From assembly GCF_014779665.1 (NCBI RefSeq), contig NZ_JACXYY010000003.1, positions 310,001 through 374,000 of the forward strand: a DNA stretch of 64,000 nt, given 5' to 3'. Positions 7,925 through 16,266 of the stretch are shown in pieces. A model generated the notes under the pieces. It worked only from the letters and a program-made list of their open reading frames with translations. It was not told the DNA's origin and made no database searches. Both the position numbers and the translations under genes were made by a program. The first letter of the stretch is position 1. Each line of letters begins with the position of its first letter. This DNA is from Nocardioides hwasunensis (GTDB lineage Bacteria > Actinomycetota > Actinomycetes > Propionibacteriales > Nocardioidaceae).

Positions 7925-8667
7925 TGGCTGCTCCTGCTCTGATTGCCCTGGCTCACGGAAGCCGCGACCCGCGTTCGGCCGCGACGATCAAGGCCCTCGT
8001 CGCCGAGGTCAAGTCGATGCGACCCGACCTCCGCGTCGAGACGGCGTTCCTCGAGCTCTCCAAGCCGAGCTTCGACACGGTCGTCGACCGGCTCGTGAAG
8101 GCAGGCTTCGACGAGATCGTCGTCGTCCCGCTCCTGCTCACCGAGGCCTACCACGCCAAGGTCGACGTCCCGGCCGCGATCGCCTCGGCGATGGCGCGCC
8201 ACGAAGGCGTGAAGATCCAGGCCAGCCGGATCCTCGGCATGGAGGCCGCGTTCCTCGAGGTCCTCGACGTCCGCCTGCGCGACGCGCTCAAGGACGCTCG
8301 CGTGCGTGAGCTCGACGCGCTCGTCCTGGCGGCCGCCGGGTCCTCCGACGCGCTGGCCAACCAGTCCGTGGCCCGCATCGCCCGCACCTGGGCGACCCGG
8401 CACAGGCTGCCGGTCACCGCGGCGTTCGCCTCGGCCGCTCCCCCGGCCACCGGCGAGGCGGTGCGCGCCTTCCGCGCCGAGGGCAAGCGCCACGTCGCGG
8501 TCGCGTCGTTCTTCCTCGCACCGGGCAAGCTTCCCGACCGGGCCGCCGAGCTCGCGCTCGAGGCCGGCGCCGTGGCCGTCTCCGACCCGCTCGGTGCGCA
8601 CCCGGCCGTGGCCCGCGCGATCCTGGCCCGCTACGCCGTCGGCGCGGTCGAGCTGGTCCCGGTCTGA
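7924..8667 (+). CDS. Sirohydrochlorin chelatase (CbiX/SirB family)
   Basis: A 247-aa class II chelatase with two related halves. The metal-binding His lies in LIALAHGSRDPRSA, with PLLLTEAYHAKVDVP as the second signature; the C-terminal half repeats the fold in degenerate form (VASFFLAPGKLPDRA). Co-operonic placement with a siroheme-requiring sulfite reductase indicates ferrochelation of sirohydrochlorin for siroheme, rather than cobalt insertion for B12. Start by TGATG overlap with the preceding short ORF. Confidence 0.88.
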   Translation: MAAPALIALAHGSRDPRSAATIKALVAEVKSMRPDLRVETAFLELSKPSFDTVVDRLVKAGFDEIVVVPLLLTEAYHAKVDVPAAIASAMARHEGVKIQASRILGMEAAFLEVLDVRLRDALKDARVRELDALVLAAAGSSDALANQSVARIARTWATRHRLPVTAAFASAAPPATGEAVRAFRAEGKRHVAVASFFLAPGKLPDRAAELALEAGAVAVSDPLGAHPAVARAILARYAVGAVELVPV

Positions 8668-8682
8668 CCTCTCCTGCTACGC

Positions 8683-9375
8683 CTAGAGGTGCTTGAGCGC
8701 CTCGCGGCGCGAGAGCCCGCTCAACCGGTCGGTGTGGGTCCGGACGAACCTCCAGACCCACGCCGGGTCCGTGCGTGCGTGCTGCCGCAGCGCCCAGCCG
8801 AGCGCCTTGCGGATGAAGAACTCCTTGCCGTACGCCGTGTCGCCGAGGTTGGCGACCAGCACCCGCTCGAGCAGGTCGGTGTCCGTCGCATCCTCGTGCC
8901 GGAGCTGCGCGATCATCGCCGAGCGTCGGACCCACATGGAGTCGGCGTCCACCGACCAGGCGTCCGTCACCGGCGTGACGACCTGGCGGTGGTCCAGCAG
9001 CACCTGACCCACCAGGTGGCCGGAGATCTCGTCGACCACGTCCCACCAGGCGCCGGTCCGCACGAGGTGCTCGAGCAGCGGCAGCAGGTCCGCGTCGAGC
9101 CACTGCCGGTGGTGGCGATGTCGCAGCAGGGCGATCGCGGCGTACCACTCCTCACGGTGGCTCGCGTCGTCCCACAGCTCGACGACGGCGTCCTCCCACT
9201 GGGCGCGGTCGATGAACCGGTGCTCGACCAGGATCGGCCTCAGCAGCGCCCGCAGCTCGGGTGCGGCGAGCCCGACGCAGGGCATGGCCGACTTCATGTA
9301 GGCCTGCTGCTGGGCCGCCCGCGCGGGGTCGCCGACCTCGGCGAGCGCGGCGCGGACGGCTCCGACGTACGTCAT
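8683..9375 (-). CDS. DNA alkylation repair protein (AlkD-like)
   Basis: A 230-aa all-helical protein. Features of the AlkD/ALKD HEAT-repeat family are MKSAMPCVGLAAPELRALLR, WDVVDEISGHLVGQVL, MWVRRSAMIAQL, YGKEFFIRKALGWALRQHA and the C-terminal LSGLSRREALKHL. Such glycosylases remove N3- and N7-alkylpurines without base flipping. ATG at 9375 was chosen over an earlier in-frame codon because homologs begin about here. It lies 19 bp after the DUF3037 gene on the same strand and may close a run beginning at recA. It is convergent with the chelatase, 15 bp away. Confidence 0.88.
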   Translation of the reverse strand: MTYVGAVRAALAEVGDPARAAQQQAYMKSAMPCVGLAAPELRALLRPILVEHRFIDRAQWEDAVVELWDDASHREEWYAAIALLRHRHHRQWLDADLLPLLEHLVRTGAWWDVVDEISGHLVGQVLLDHRQVVTPVTDAWSVDADSMWVRRSAMIAQLRHEDATDTDLLERVLVANLGDTAYGKEFFIRKALGWALRQHARTDPAWVWRFVRTHTDRLSGLSRREALKHL

Positions 9376-9394
9376 CCCAGGTGCCGACCAGGGC

Positions 9395-9772
9395 TCAGCC
9401 GACCAGCCGCTCGCGCAGGCGCTCGAGCTGGCGGGCCGGGTCGTCGGTGACACCACCGTGGACCGGACCTGGCTGGAGGACGGTGCTGCGGGGTGCCTTG
9501 AGGAAGCCGAACCGCTGACCGAGGGACTGACGCGCAGCCTCGCCTGCTCCCTCGTCACCGCTGCAGACCTGGTCGACGAAGGTGAGCGCCTCGCAGACCT
9601 GGTCGACGTCGATGCCCGGGGCGAGCGCGCGCAGCCGCCCGGCGTCGACGGACCAGTCCGCGGCGAGGAAGTCGGCGGCCTGGCAGTGCAGCACGACCCC
9701 GACGTTGAGGAACTCCTCGCGGTCGGGTCTCGGCACGCAGCGGAGGACGACGTACTGGTAGGCGACCCTCAT
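9395..9772 (-). CDS. DUF3037 protein paired with HipA-like kinase
   Basis: A 125-aa protein starting MRVAYQYVVLRCVPRPDREE, then FLNVGVVLHCQAADFLAA: the typical N-terminus of DUF3037. No catalytic motif is known. The ATG at 9772 overlaps the kinase stop (ATGA), so the two are translated as a unit. The HipA-like/DUF3037 pairing recurs in Actinobacteria as I recall; the function is undefined. Confidence 0.82.
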   Translation of the reverse strand: MRVAYQYVVLRCVPRPDREEFLNVGVVLHCQAADFLAADWSVDAGRLRALAPGIDVDQVCEALTFVDQVCSGDEGAGEAARQSLGQRFGFLKAPRSTVLQPGPVHGGVTDDPARQLERLRERLVG

Positions 9773-10569
9773 GCCGAGGCACCACCGTGCGCAGCAGGCA
9801 GCCACTGGCGCGTGCCGAGCCGAGCGGTGAGGAAGTCGACGTAGGCCTCGCGCAGCGCATCCGGCCCCAGCTCGCCTGCTCCGTCTGCCCCGGGGAGCGG
9901 CTCGAGCCAGACGTCGGGCACGCGGGCCAGCACCTCGGCGAAGACCTCGCGGTCGAGACTGGCCGAGATCTCCTCGTCCATCTCGCGTGCGCGGTCGACA
10001 CACGTCTCGAAGACGTGACCACTGACGTCCCACGGCTGCGCCGCGAACTTCGTCGGATCGGTGACGCCGGAGCGCCAGCCGTGGTGGAAGTAGAGCGAGG
10101 CGCCGTGGTCGATCACCCACAGGTCGCCGTTCCACACCAGCAGGTTGGGGTTGCGCCAGGAGCGGTCGACGTTGGCGGTGAACGCGTCCAGCCACAGGAC
10201 CCGGGCGCCCTCGTCCCCGACCGCGAGCTGGCCGTCGACGCCGAACGAGCCGGGCAGGAAGTCGATGCCGAGGTTGGGACCGACGCTCGCCCGGATGAGG
10301 TCCTGGACCTCCTCGTCGGCCTCGTAGCGGGCCAGCTCGGGGTCGAGGTCGAGCACGACGAGGCGCGGCGTGCGGAGGCCCAGCCGGATGGCGAGCTCGC
10401 TGACGATGACCTCGGCGACCAGCACCCTCGCGCCCTGTCCGGCGCCACGAAACTTGCAGACGTAGGTGCCGAGATCGTCGGCCTCGACGATCCCGGGCAG
10501 GCTGCCGCCCTCGCGCAGCGGTGTGACGTAGCGCGTGACGGTGACGGTGGGCAGTCCGGTCGCGGTCAC
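9769..10569 (-). CDS. HipA-like family kinase
   Basis: A 266-aa protein with a phosphatidylinositol-kinase-like/HipA C-terminal core. LREGGSLPGIVEADDLGTYV followed by CKF gives the nucleotide loop and Lys. WLDAFTANVDRSWRNPNLLV supplies the catalytic Asp/Asn and LWVIDHGASLYFHH the metal-binding Asp. It is far shorter than E. coli HipA (440 aa) and lacks the N-terminal subdomain-1; no HipB-like HTH antitoxin gene is adjacent. Start GTG 10569 overlaps the PPK2 stop (GTGA). Substrate and any toxin role are unknown. Confidence 0.8.
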   Translation of the reverse strand: MTATGLPTVTVTRYVTPLREGGSLPGIVEADDLGTYVCKFRGAGQGARVLVAEVIVSELAIRLGLRTPRLVVLDLDPELARYEADEEVQDLIRASVGPNLGIDFLPGSFGVDGQLAVGDEGARVLWLDAFTANVDRSWRNPNLLVWNGDLWVIDHGASLYFHHGWRSGVTDPTKFAAQPWDVSGHVFETCVDRAREMDEEISASLDREVFAEVLARVPDVWLEPLPGADGAGELGPDALREAYVDFLTARLGTRQWLPAAHGGASA

Positions 10570-11420
10570 CGGACCGGGGTCTCCTCGGCCAGTCGCCGCT
10601 TCTCGCCCTCGACGTCGAAGTCGGCCACCGGCCACTGCAGGTCGAGGCCGCGCAGCGTGTCGAGCAGCAGCTGGCCGATCGCGAGGTTGCGGAACCACTT
10701 CTTGTCGGACGGCACCACGTGCCACGGAGCGATCTGGGTGCTCGTGCGCTCCAGGGCCACCTCGTAGGCACGGCGGTACTCGGCCCAGTGAGCACGCTCG
10801 TCGAGGTCACCGGGGTTGTACTTCCAGTGCTTCTCCGGGTTGGCGAGCCGCTCGGCAAGCCGTGCCTTCTGCTCGTCCGCGCTGACGTGGAGCATGCACT
10901 TGATGATCGAGACACCCTGGTCGGCCAGACGCGCCTCGAAGTCGTTGATCGCGCCGTAGCGGCGCTCGATCTCCCCCGGGTCGGCCAGGCCGCGCACGCG
11001 GGCGATCAGCACGTCCTCGTAGTGGCTGCGGTCGAACACCCCGATGAACCCGGCGGAGGGCAGACCCTTCTCGATGCGCCACAGGAAGTCGTGAGCACGC
11101 TCCTCCTCGGTCGGCGCCTTGAAGCTGGTGATCCGCACCCCCTGCGGGTCGACGAGCCCGATGGTGTGGCGCAGCACGCCGCCCTTGCCGCTGGTGTCCA
11201 TGCCCTGCAGCACGACCAGCACGCGACGCTCGGACCCGGCGGTGCGCTCGGCCCAGAGCCGTTCCTGGAGGTCGGCCAGCTCGGGCTCCATCGCCGCCAA
11301 CGCCTCCTTGCCGTCGGCCTTCCTCCCGTCGAAGCCAGGCGCCGCATCGGTGTCGATCGCCGTCAGGTCGACCGGCCCGGCGGGAAGTCTCAGGGCTTCG
11401 GCGATGGGAGAGGTCGTCAT
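10566..11420 (-). CDS. ppk2: Polyphosphate kinase 2 family protein
   Basis: A 284-aa PPK2 transferring phosphate between polyphosphate and nucleotides. Walker A is VVLQGMDTSGKGG and Walker B FDRSHYEDVL; the lid region ANPEKHWKYNPGDLDERAHW and C-terminal PWHVVPSDKKWFRNLA follow. One PPK2 domain of this size fits class I (NDP phosphorylation) or class III; class I/III cannot be separated by eye. It is 7 bp downstream of a GNAT gene and overlaps the HipA-like gene. Confidence 0.93.
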   Translation of the reverse strand: MTTSPIAEALRLPAGPVDLTAIDTDAAPGFDGRKADGKEALAAMEPELADLQERLWAERTAGSERRVLVVLQGMDTSGKGGVLRHTIGLVDPQGVRITSFKAPTEEERAHDFLWRIEKGLPSAGFIGVFDRSHYEDVLIARVRGLADPGEIERRYGAINDFEARLADQGVSIIKCMLHVSADEQKARLAERLANPEKHWKYNPGDLDERAHWAEYRRAYEVALERTSTQIAPWHVVPSDKKWFRNLAIGQLLLDTLRGLDLQWPVADFDVEGEKRRLAEETPVR

Positions 11421-11427
11421 GAGGACA

Positions 11428-12147
11428 TCATGTCGCAGAGCCGCGCAGCACGCGGCGTACGTCGAGGGTGCAGCCCACCATCGTGGCCACCCCGCCGTCG
11501 CGCTGCGGCTCGTCGAACCAGATGCCCCGGGTGAAGCCGACCTTGTCGAGCACCCGCAACGACGCCACGTTGGTGTGGTCGGGGGCGGCGAAGAAGCCCT
11601 CGGCGGCGGGGAACCGACGCGCGGCGTCCAGCATCCAGGTCCACAGCACCCGCGCTCCGAGACCGCGGCCGACCCACTCGGGCTCGCCGATCACGTAGTC
11701 CAGGCCGATCGCGTCCGGGTCCGGGGTGAGCAACGCGAAGTCGGGGTAGTCGCGGATCCGGTAGTCCTGGACGAAGCCGACCGAGCGTCCGTTGACCTCG
11801 GCGACCCACATGCACGTGGGTGTCGAGCCGTCGATGCGAGGACCGTACGTCGTCGCGACCCTCTCGGCGGTCGGCTCACCATCGTGGTGCCACCAGCGCT
11901 GCACGTGTGGCTCACCGAGCCACCGAGCCAGCAGCGGGAGGTCGCCACGGGTCATCGTGCGCAGCGTCACGGTCAGGTCGGGCTCGACCACGAAGGCCTT
12001 GGTCGGACCGGACAGGTCGGCCGCGACGACCGTGCCACTCAGGGGCGCGGCAACGCGACACGCCGCAGCAGCCCAGGACTCGGCGGACCGCACCCCTCCG
12101 CGGAGCTCACGCTCGCCGCACCGGACGACGACCGGGGTGCGGTCCAT
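11428..12147 (-). CDS. GNAT acetyltransferase, AAC(6')-like
   Basis: A 239-aa protein. An unassigned N-terminal stretch of about 55 residues precedes a GNAT domain beginning VTLRTMTRGDLPLLARWLGE. LDYVIGEPEWVGRGLGARVL carries the acetyl-CoA pyrophosphate-binding pattern, followed by PDHTNVASLRVLDKVGFTRG. The HVQRWWHHDGE segment resembles aminoglycoside 6'-N-acetyltransferases and siderophore-type acetyltransferases, but the substrate is not predictable. The ATG at 12147 follows GACGAGG closely. It starts 6 bp after the phosphoribosyltransferase. Confidence 0.82.
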   Translation of the reverse strand: MDRTPVVVRCGERELRGGVRSAESWAAAACRVAAPLSGTVVAADLSGPTKAFVVEPDLTVTLRTMTRGDLPLLARWLGEPHVQRWWHHDGEPTAERVATTYGPRIDGSTPTCMWVAEVNGRSVGFVQDYRIRDYPDFALLTPDPDAIGLDYVIGEPEWVGRGLGARVLWTWMLDAARRFPAAEGFFAAPDHTNVASLRVLDKVGFTRGIWFDEPQRDGGVATMVGCTLDVRRVLRGSAT

Positions 12148-12153
12148 GCCTCG

Positions 12154-12642
12154 TCAGTGCGCGAGTCCGGTGCCGACCACCGGCGGGAGGATCGACCACG
12201 GGAAGTCGATCCACTGCTCGGTCCTGCGCCAGGCGTAGTCGGGCTTGATCACCGACTGCGGCTTCTCGTAGATCACGACCGTGCGGGCCTCGGCGACGTG
12301 CCCCTCGCAGAACTGGTGGACCAGCTCGAGCGTGCGCCCGGTGTCGGCGACGTCGTCGGCGATGAGCACCTTCAGGCCCGACAGGTCGACGGCCGCCGGT
12401 GTCGGGGGCAGCACGATCGGCACGTCGAGGCGCTGGTCGACGCCGGTGTAGAACTCGACGTTGATCACCGAGAGGTTCTTCACGCCCAGCGCGTAGCCCA
12501 GGCCCATGCCCAGCGCCAGGCCGCCGCGGGCGATCGAGAGGATGAGGTCGGGCTCGAAACCCGAGTCGGCCACCTCCTGCGCCAGCTCGCGGCTGGCGGT
12601 GCCGAACAGGTCGTAGGTGAGGACCTCGCGCTCGTTGCTCAC
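12154..12642 (-). CDS. Phosphoribosyltransferase (type I)
   Basis: About 162 aa. The PRPP motif VLIADDVADTGRTL and an upstream LILSIARGGLALGMGLGYAL loop identify a type I PRTase. Overall length and the C-terminal WRRTEQWIDFPWS resemble xanthine-guanine/hypoxanthine PRTases of purine salvage, but the base is not certain. Two in-frame GTG codons (12648 and 12642) are possible starts; 12642 is preferred because GGTGGGA lies at a suitable distance. It sits 43 bp downstream of recX. Confidence 0.85.
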   Translation of the reverse strand: MSNEREVLTYDLFGTASRELAQEVADSGFEPDLILSIARGGLALGMGLGYALGVKNLSVINVEFYTGVDQRLDVPIVLPPTPAAVDLSGLKVLIADDVADTGRTLELVHQFCEGHVAEARTVVIYEKPQSVIKPDYAWRRTEQWIDFPWSILPPVVGTGLAH

Positions 12643-12685
12643 GCGCACATCCCACCAGAGGCGCAGGGCGGCCGAAAGAGGAGGG

Positions 12686-13432
12686 TCAGAAGTCGTGCGG
12701 CTCGATGACGTCGGTCACGTCGTCGTCGCTGCCTGCGTCGGCCAGCGCCTCCCGCACGACCGAGAAGGCGAGCCCGGCCGTGTAGCCCTTGCGCGCCAGC
12801 AGTCCAGCCAGCCGGCGCGTGGCGACCTGCTGGTCGAGACCGCGCATCGTGCGCAGCTTCTTCTCGACCAGAGCCCGAGCCGCCTCGCGCTGGTCACCGT
12901 CGTCGATCTGCTCCAGCGCCGCCTTGGTCTCCTCGTCGCCCACCCCCTTGCGACGCAGCTCCTGGGCCAGTGCCCGGGGAGCCAGGCCCCGGCTGCGGTG
13001 TCGGCTCTCGACCCACTGGCGGGCATAGGAGGCATCGTCGATCAGGCCGACCTCGGTGAAGCGGTCGAGCAGACCACTGGCCAGCTCGTCGGGGACCCCG
13101 CGCTTGGCGAGCCTGTCGGCCAGCTCCTTGCGAGAGCGGGCCTGGCCGGTCAGCGCGTCGAGCAGGATCTTGCGGGCCACCGCCTCGGGATCGGCCTCGA
13201 CCTCGGCGGCCGCCGCCTCCTCGCGGGCGACGCGGGCCGCCTCCCGCTCCTCCCACGTGCGTCGCGAGCGCTTCTTCCTCCTGCCCCGTGCGCCGCCCTC
13301 GGGCCCGTCGACCGAGCGGCCGCGTGGGCCACGGGACTCGGCCGGCGTGGGTGGGGTCTCCCCCACCCACGCCTGCACGCCGAGGCCGACGTCGCCGACC
13401 CAGTCGGGGGCCGGACGAACTTCCTCGCTCAT
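12686..13432 (-). CDS. recX: Regulatory protein RecX
   Basis: A 248-aa modulator that inhibits RecA filaments. A variable, charged N-terminal region (KKRSRRTWEEREAARVAREE, about 53-72) precedes three helical RecX repeats: ALTGQARSRKELADRLAKRG, YARQWVESRHRSRGLAPRAL and RTMRGLDQQVATRRLAGLLA. It is longer than E. coli RecX (166 aa) because of the N-terminal extension common in Actinobacteria. It follows recA by 129 bp on the same strand. That gap shows no gene. Confidence 0.93.
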   Translation of the reverse strand: MSEEVRPAPDWVGDVGLGVQAWVGETPPTPAESRGPRGRSVDGPEGGARGRRKKRSRRTWEEREAARVAREEAAAAEVEADPEAVARKILLDALTGQARSRKELADRLAKRGVPDELASGLLDRFTEVGLIDDASYARQWVESRHRSRGLAPRALAQELRRKGVGDEETKAALEQIDDGDQREAARALVEKKLRTMRGLDQQVATRRLAGLLARKGYTAGLAFSVVREALADAGSDDDVTDVIEPHDF

Positions 13433-13561
13433 CGGACACTCCTCCTCAAGCGCAGGCTGCTGGTTTCGACGCGCGGTTCCGGCTTCGCAGGCTCAGCCGG
13501 ACGCTCGCTCAACCTGCCCGGGCGCACGCCGACTCCTCGTCCCTCGAGGTCAGCTGCCCGG

Positions 13562-14614
13562 TCAGAAGTCGTTGACCCCGATGGGCTCGTCGCTCAGCTC
13601 GTCGGCGGGCTTGTCGACCGCAGGCGTCACGCCGAGCTTCTCCAGGATCAGCTTCTCGATCTCGTTGGCGAGGTCGGGGTTGTCCTTGAGGAAGTTGCGC
13701 GAGTTCTCCTTGCCCTGGCCGAGCTGGTCGCCCTCGTAGGTGTACCAGGCGCCGGCCTTGCGGATGATGCCCGCCTCGACGCCGACGTCGATCAGGCCAC
13801 CCTCGCGGCTGATGCCCTTGCCGTACATGATGTCGAACTCGGCCTGCTTGAAGGGCGGGGCCACCTTGTTCTTGACGACCTTGACGCGGGTGCGGTTGCC
13901 GACCATGTCGGTGCCGTCCTTGAGCGTCTCGATGCGGCGCACGTCGAGGCGCACCGAGGAGTAGAACTTCAGCGCGCGGCCACCGGTCGTGGTCTCGGGC
14001 GAGCCGAACATCACGCCGATCTTCTCGCGCAGCTGGTTGATGAAGATGGCGGTGGTGCCGGAGTTGTTGAGGGCACCGGTCATCTTGCGCAGCGCCTGGC
14101 TCATCAGTCGGGCCTGGAGGCCGACGTGGCTGTCACCCATCTCACCCTCGATCTCCGCACGGGGCACCAGGGCGGCCACGGAGTCGATGACGATCAGGGA
14201 CAGGGCACCGGAGCGGATCAGCATGTCGGCGATCTCGAGCGCCTGCTCACCGGAGTCGGGCTGGGAGACCAGCAGGGCGTCGGTGTCGACGCCGAGGGCC
14301 TTGGCGTAGTCGGGGTCGAGCGCGTGCTCGGCGTCGATGAAGGCCACGATGCCGCCGGCGGCCTGGGCACTGGCCACCGCGTGGAGGGCGACGGTCGTCT
14401 TTCCCGACGACTCCGGGCCGTAGATCTCGACCACGCGACCGCGCGGGAGACCACCGAGGCCGAGGGCCACGTCGAGGGCGATCGACCCGGTGGGGATCAC
14501 CTCGAGCGGGGCACGCGTCTCGTCGCCCAGTCGCATGACCGAGCCCTTGCCGAACTGCTTCTCCACCTGAGCGAGCGCGGCGTCGAGGGCCTTCTCGCGG
14601 TCTGCTCCAGCCAT
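13562..14614 (-). CDS. recA: Recombinase RecA
   Basis: A 350-aa strand-exchange ATPase and LexA co-protease. Walker [16 protein letters not shown] and Walker [16 protein letters not shown] are intact, as are the L1/L2 regions ([40 protein letters not shown]). No intein interrupts it. The ATG at 14614 ([14 protein letters not shown]) is the family-consistent start; an in-frame codon 99 nt upstream was rejected. Expression should be LexA-controlled through the SOS box at 14751-14764. Confidence 0.98.
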   Translation of the reverse strand: MAGADREKALDAALAQVEKQFGKGSVMRLGDETRAPLEVIPTGSIALDVALGLGGLPRGRVVEIYGPESSGKTTVALHAVASAQAAGGIVAFIDAEHALDPDYAKALGVDTDALLVSQPDSGEQALEIADMLIRSGALSLIVIDSVAALVPRAEIEGEMGDSHVGLQARLMSQALRKMTGALNNSGTTAIFINQLREKIGVMFGSPETTTGGRALKFYSSVRLDVRRIETLKDGTDMVGNRTRVKVVKNKVAPPFKQAEFDIMYGKGISREGGLIDVGVEAGIIRKAGAWYTYEGDQLGQGKENSRNFLKDNPDLANEIEKLILEKLGVTPAVDKPADELSDEPIGVNDF

Positions 14615-14750
14615 GGCTGTGTCCCGTTCTCTCGTCGTTGTGTGAGGTACTTCTTCGACGCTAGGGCGAGCCACCGACAATCCCTGATCAGGACCGTCTG
14701 ACGCTGTGGACAACCTCGTCCTTCGTCGTACCTGTGGACAGACAGTAGCC

Positions 14751-14764
14751 CGAACAGGTGTTCG
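14751..14764. promoter_or_regulatory. SOS (LexA) box upstream of recA
   Basis: CGAACAGGTGTTCG is a full match to the actinobacterial/Bacillus-type LexA operator CGAAC-N4-GTTCG. It lies 137 bp upstream of the recA start, between recA and the end of the MFS gene, both on the minus strand. Confidence 0.92.
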
Positions 14765-14806
14765 ACGGACGGTGCGGGTGCGGCGTGTCGCGCAGATTCG
14801 CGCCGG

Positions 14807-16075
14807 TCAGGCAGGCGCCTGGTCCGACCCTCGCGTGAGCCGGCCGGCGACGACGACGGCGAGGGCGAGGCAGGCCGCGAAGAGCGCGAGCGCGGAGTAG
14901 CCGGGACCGGCGACGATGAGCCCGGCGAGGGCTCCTCCGCCGGCAGCCGTCAGCGACATGGCCATGTCGGAGGTGCCCTGGACCTCGGTGCGCGCCTCGA
15001 TCGGCGTGCGGTCGGCGATGACGGTGGAGGCGGCCACGGTCGCGCACGACCACCCCAGCCCCAGCAGGAAGAGGCCGCCGAAGATCTGCCACGACGACCC
15101 CTCCGGCGAGAGCCCGCACAGCGCGAGGGCGACCAGGAGCACCGCTCCCCCGGTGACCAGCACGCTCGAGCGGCCGAAGCGGTCGGCGGCCCAGCCGACG
15201 ACCGGCGCGAAGGCGAACATGCCGAGCACGTGGACGGAGATCACGAAGCCGATGACCTCCAGGTGCGCGCCGCCGTGCTCCATGTGCAGCGGGGTCATGA
15301 TCATGACGGTGACCATCGCCGCGTGCGCGCAGGCCATCGCGACCACGGCCGCGCCGACGGCGGGGACGTCGCGCACGACCGTGAGGAAGCGCGCCCACGA
15401 CCGTCCGCCCGGCTCCCCGAGCGCGCCGGGCGTCACTCCCGCGGCCCGCTGCGCCAGCAGCAGCGGGTCGGGCCGCAGCCGGAGCCAGACCCACCCCGCC
15501 GCCAGCACCAGCACCACCGAGCCGATCGCGAAGCCGCCCGTCAGCTCGGGGATCCCGAGACGTCGGGCCGCCTCACCACCGACTCCGACGAGGTTCGGCC
15601 CGGCGACGGCGCCGATCGTGGTGGCCCACACCACGACGGAGAGCGCGCGGGCACGGTGCTCCTCGGTCGCCAGGTCGGTCGCGGCGTAGCGCGAGCCGTT
15701 GTTGACGGCCGTGGTGGCGCCGAGCAGCACGGCCCCGACGAGCAGGACGGCCATCGAGTCGACGACACCGGCGACGACCGCGAGCAGTGCACCGGTGGCA
15801 CCGAGGAGGTAGCCGGCGACCAGCCCGACGCGTCGGCCGCGTCGGCGCATCACCCGCGCGAGGGCGTAGGCCGCTGCGGCCGTGCCGAGGACCTGGAAGG
15901 TCTGCGCCAGCCCGGCCATCGCCTCGCTGCCAGAGATGTCGCGGGCCAGGAGCGACGCGGTCGCGATCCCGATCGTGACACCGACGGCACCGACCGCCTG
16001 CGACACCACGAGCGTCCGCACGGTGCGGCGCTGGACCTGGGCGACGTCGACGGCCCCCTCGAGCCGGCTGCTCAC
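14807..16075 (-). CDS. MFS transporter
   Basis: A 422-aa protein with about 12 hydrophobic helices; for example SQAVGAVGVTIGIATASLLA, MAVLLVGAVLLGATTAVNNG and IFGGLFLLGLGWSCATVAAS. Basic loops such as RVMRRRGRRVG follow the MFS A-motif position, and WAADRFGRSSVL the second half-motif. Probably an exporter; substrate unknown. The GTG at 16075 overlaps the DUF3046 stop (GTGA). A much longer in-frame extension upstream is not hydrophobic and overlaps other genes, so it was rejected. Confidence 0.87.
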   Translation of the reverse strand: MSSRLEGAVDVAQVQRRTVRTLVVSQAVGAVGVTIGIATASLLARDISGSEAMAGLAQTFQVLGTAAAAYALARVMRRRGRRVGLVAGYLLGATGALLAVVAGVVDSMAVLLVGAVLLGATTAVNNGSRYAATDLATEEHRARALSVVVWATTIGAVAGPNLVGVGGEAARRLGIPELTGGFAIGSVVLVLAAGWVWLRLRPDPLLLAQRAAGVTPGALGEPGGRSWARFLTVVRDVPAVGAAVVAMACAHAAMVTVMIMTPLHMEHGGAHLEVIGFVISVHVLGMFAFAPVVGWAADRFGRSSVLVTGGAVLLVALALCGLSPEGSSWQIFGGLFLLGLGWSCATVAASTVIADRTPIEARTEVQGTSDMAMSLTAAGGGALAGLIVAGPGYSALALFAACLALAVVVAGRLTRGSDQAPA

Positions 16076-16266
16076 CGCTCGCTGTCCGGGAGCTCGAGCT
16101 GGCGCCACACGGCTGCCCAGACCTGCTTCGGGGGAACGCCGGCGTCGAGCGCCTCCTGCGTGGTGCGTCCGTCGAGGTCGCGCACCACCGTCAGCTCGGC
16201 CCAGGTGCGGGAGTAGGCACGGCCCAGGGCGTGGTCGAGCCGCGTCCAGAACTCGGTGTGCCTCAT
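16072..16266 (-). CDS. DUF3046 protein
   Basis: A 64-aa protein (MRHTEFWTRLDHALGRAYSR, then VWAAVWRQLELPDSER) that matches DUF3046, a small actinobacterial family regularly found upstream of recA. Function unknown. It overlaps the methyltransferase upstream and the MFS gene downstream by 4 bases each. Confidence 0.88.
   Translation of the reverse strand: MRHTEFWTRLDHALGRAYSRTWAELTVVRDLDGRTTQEALDAGVPPKQVWAAVWRQLELPDSER

Noticed and set aside
14628..14806. A separate gene between recA and the MFS gene
   Set aside because: Open frames here are short and shadow-like; the region is explained by the SOS box and recA promoter.
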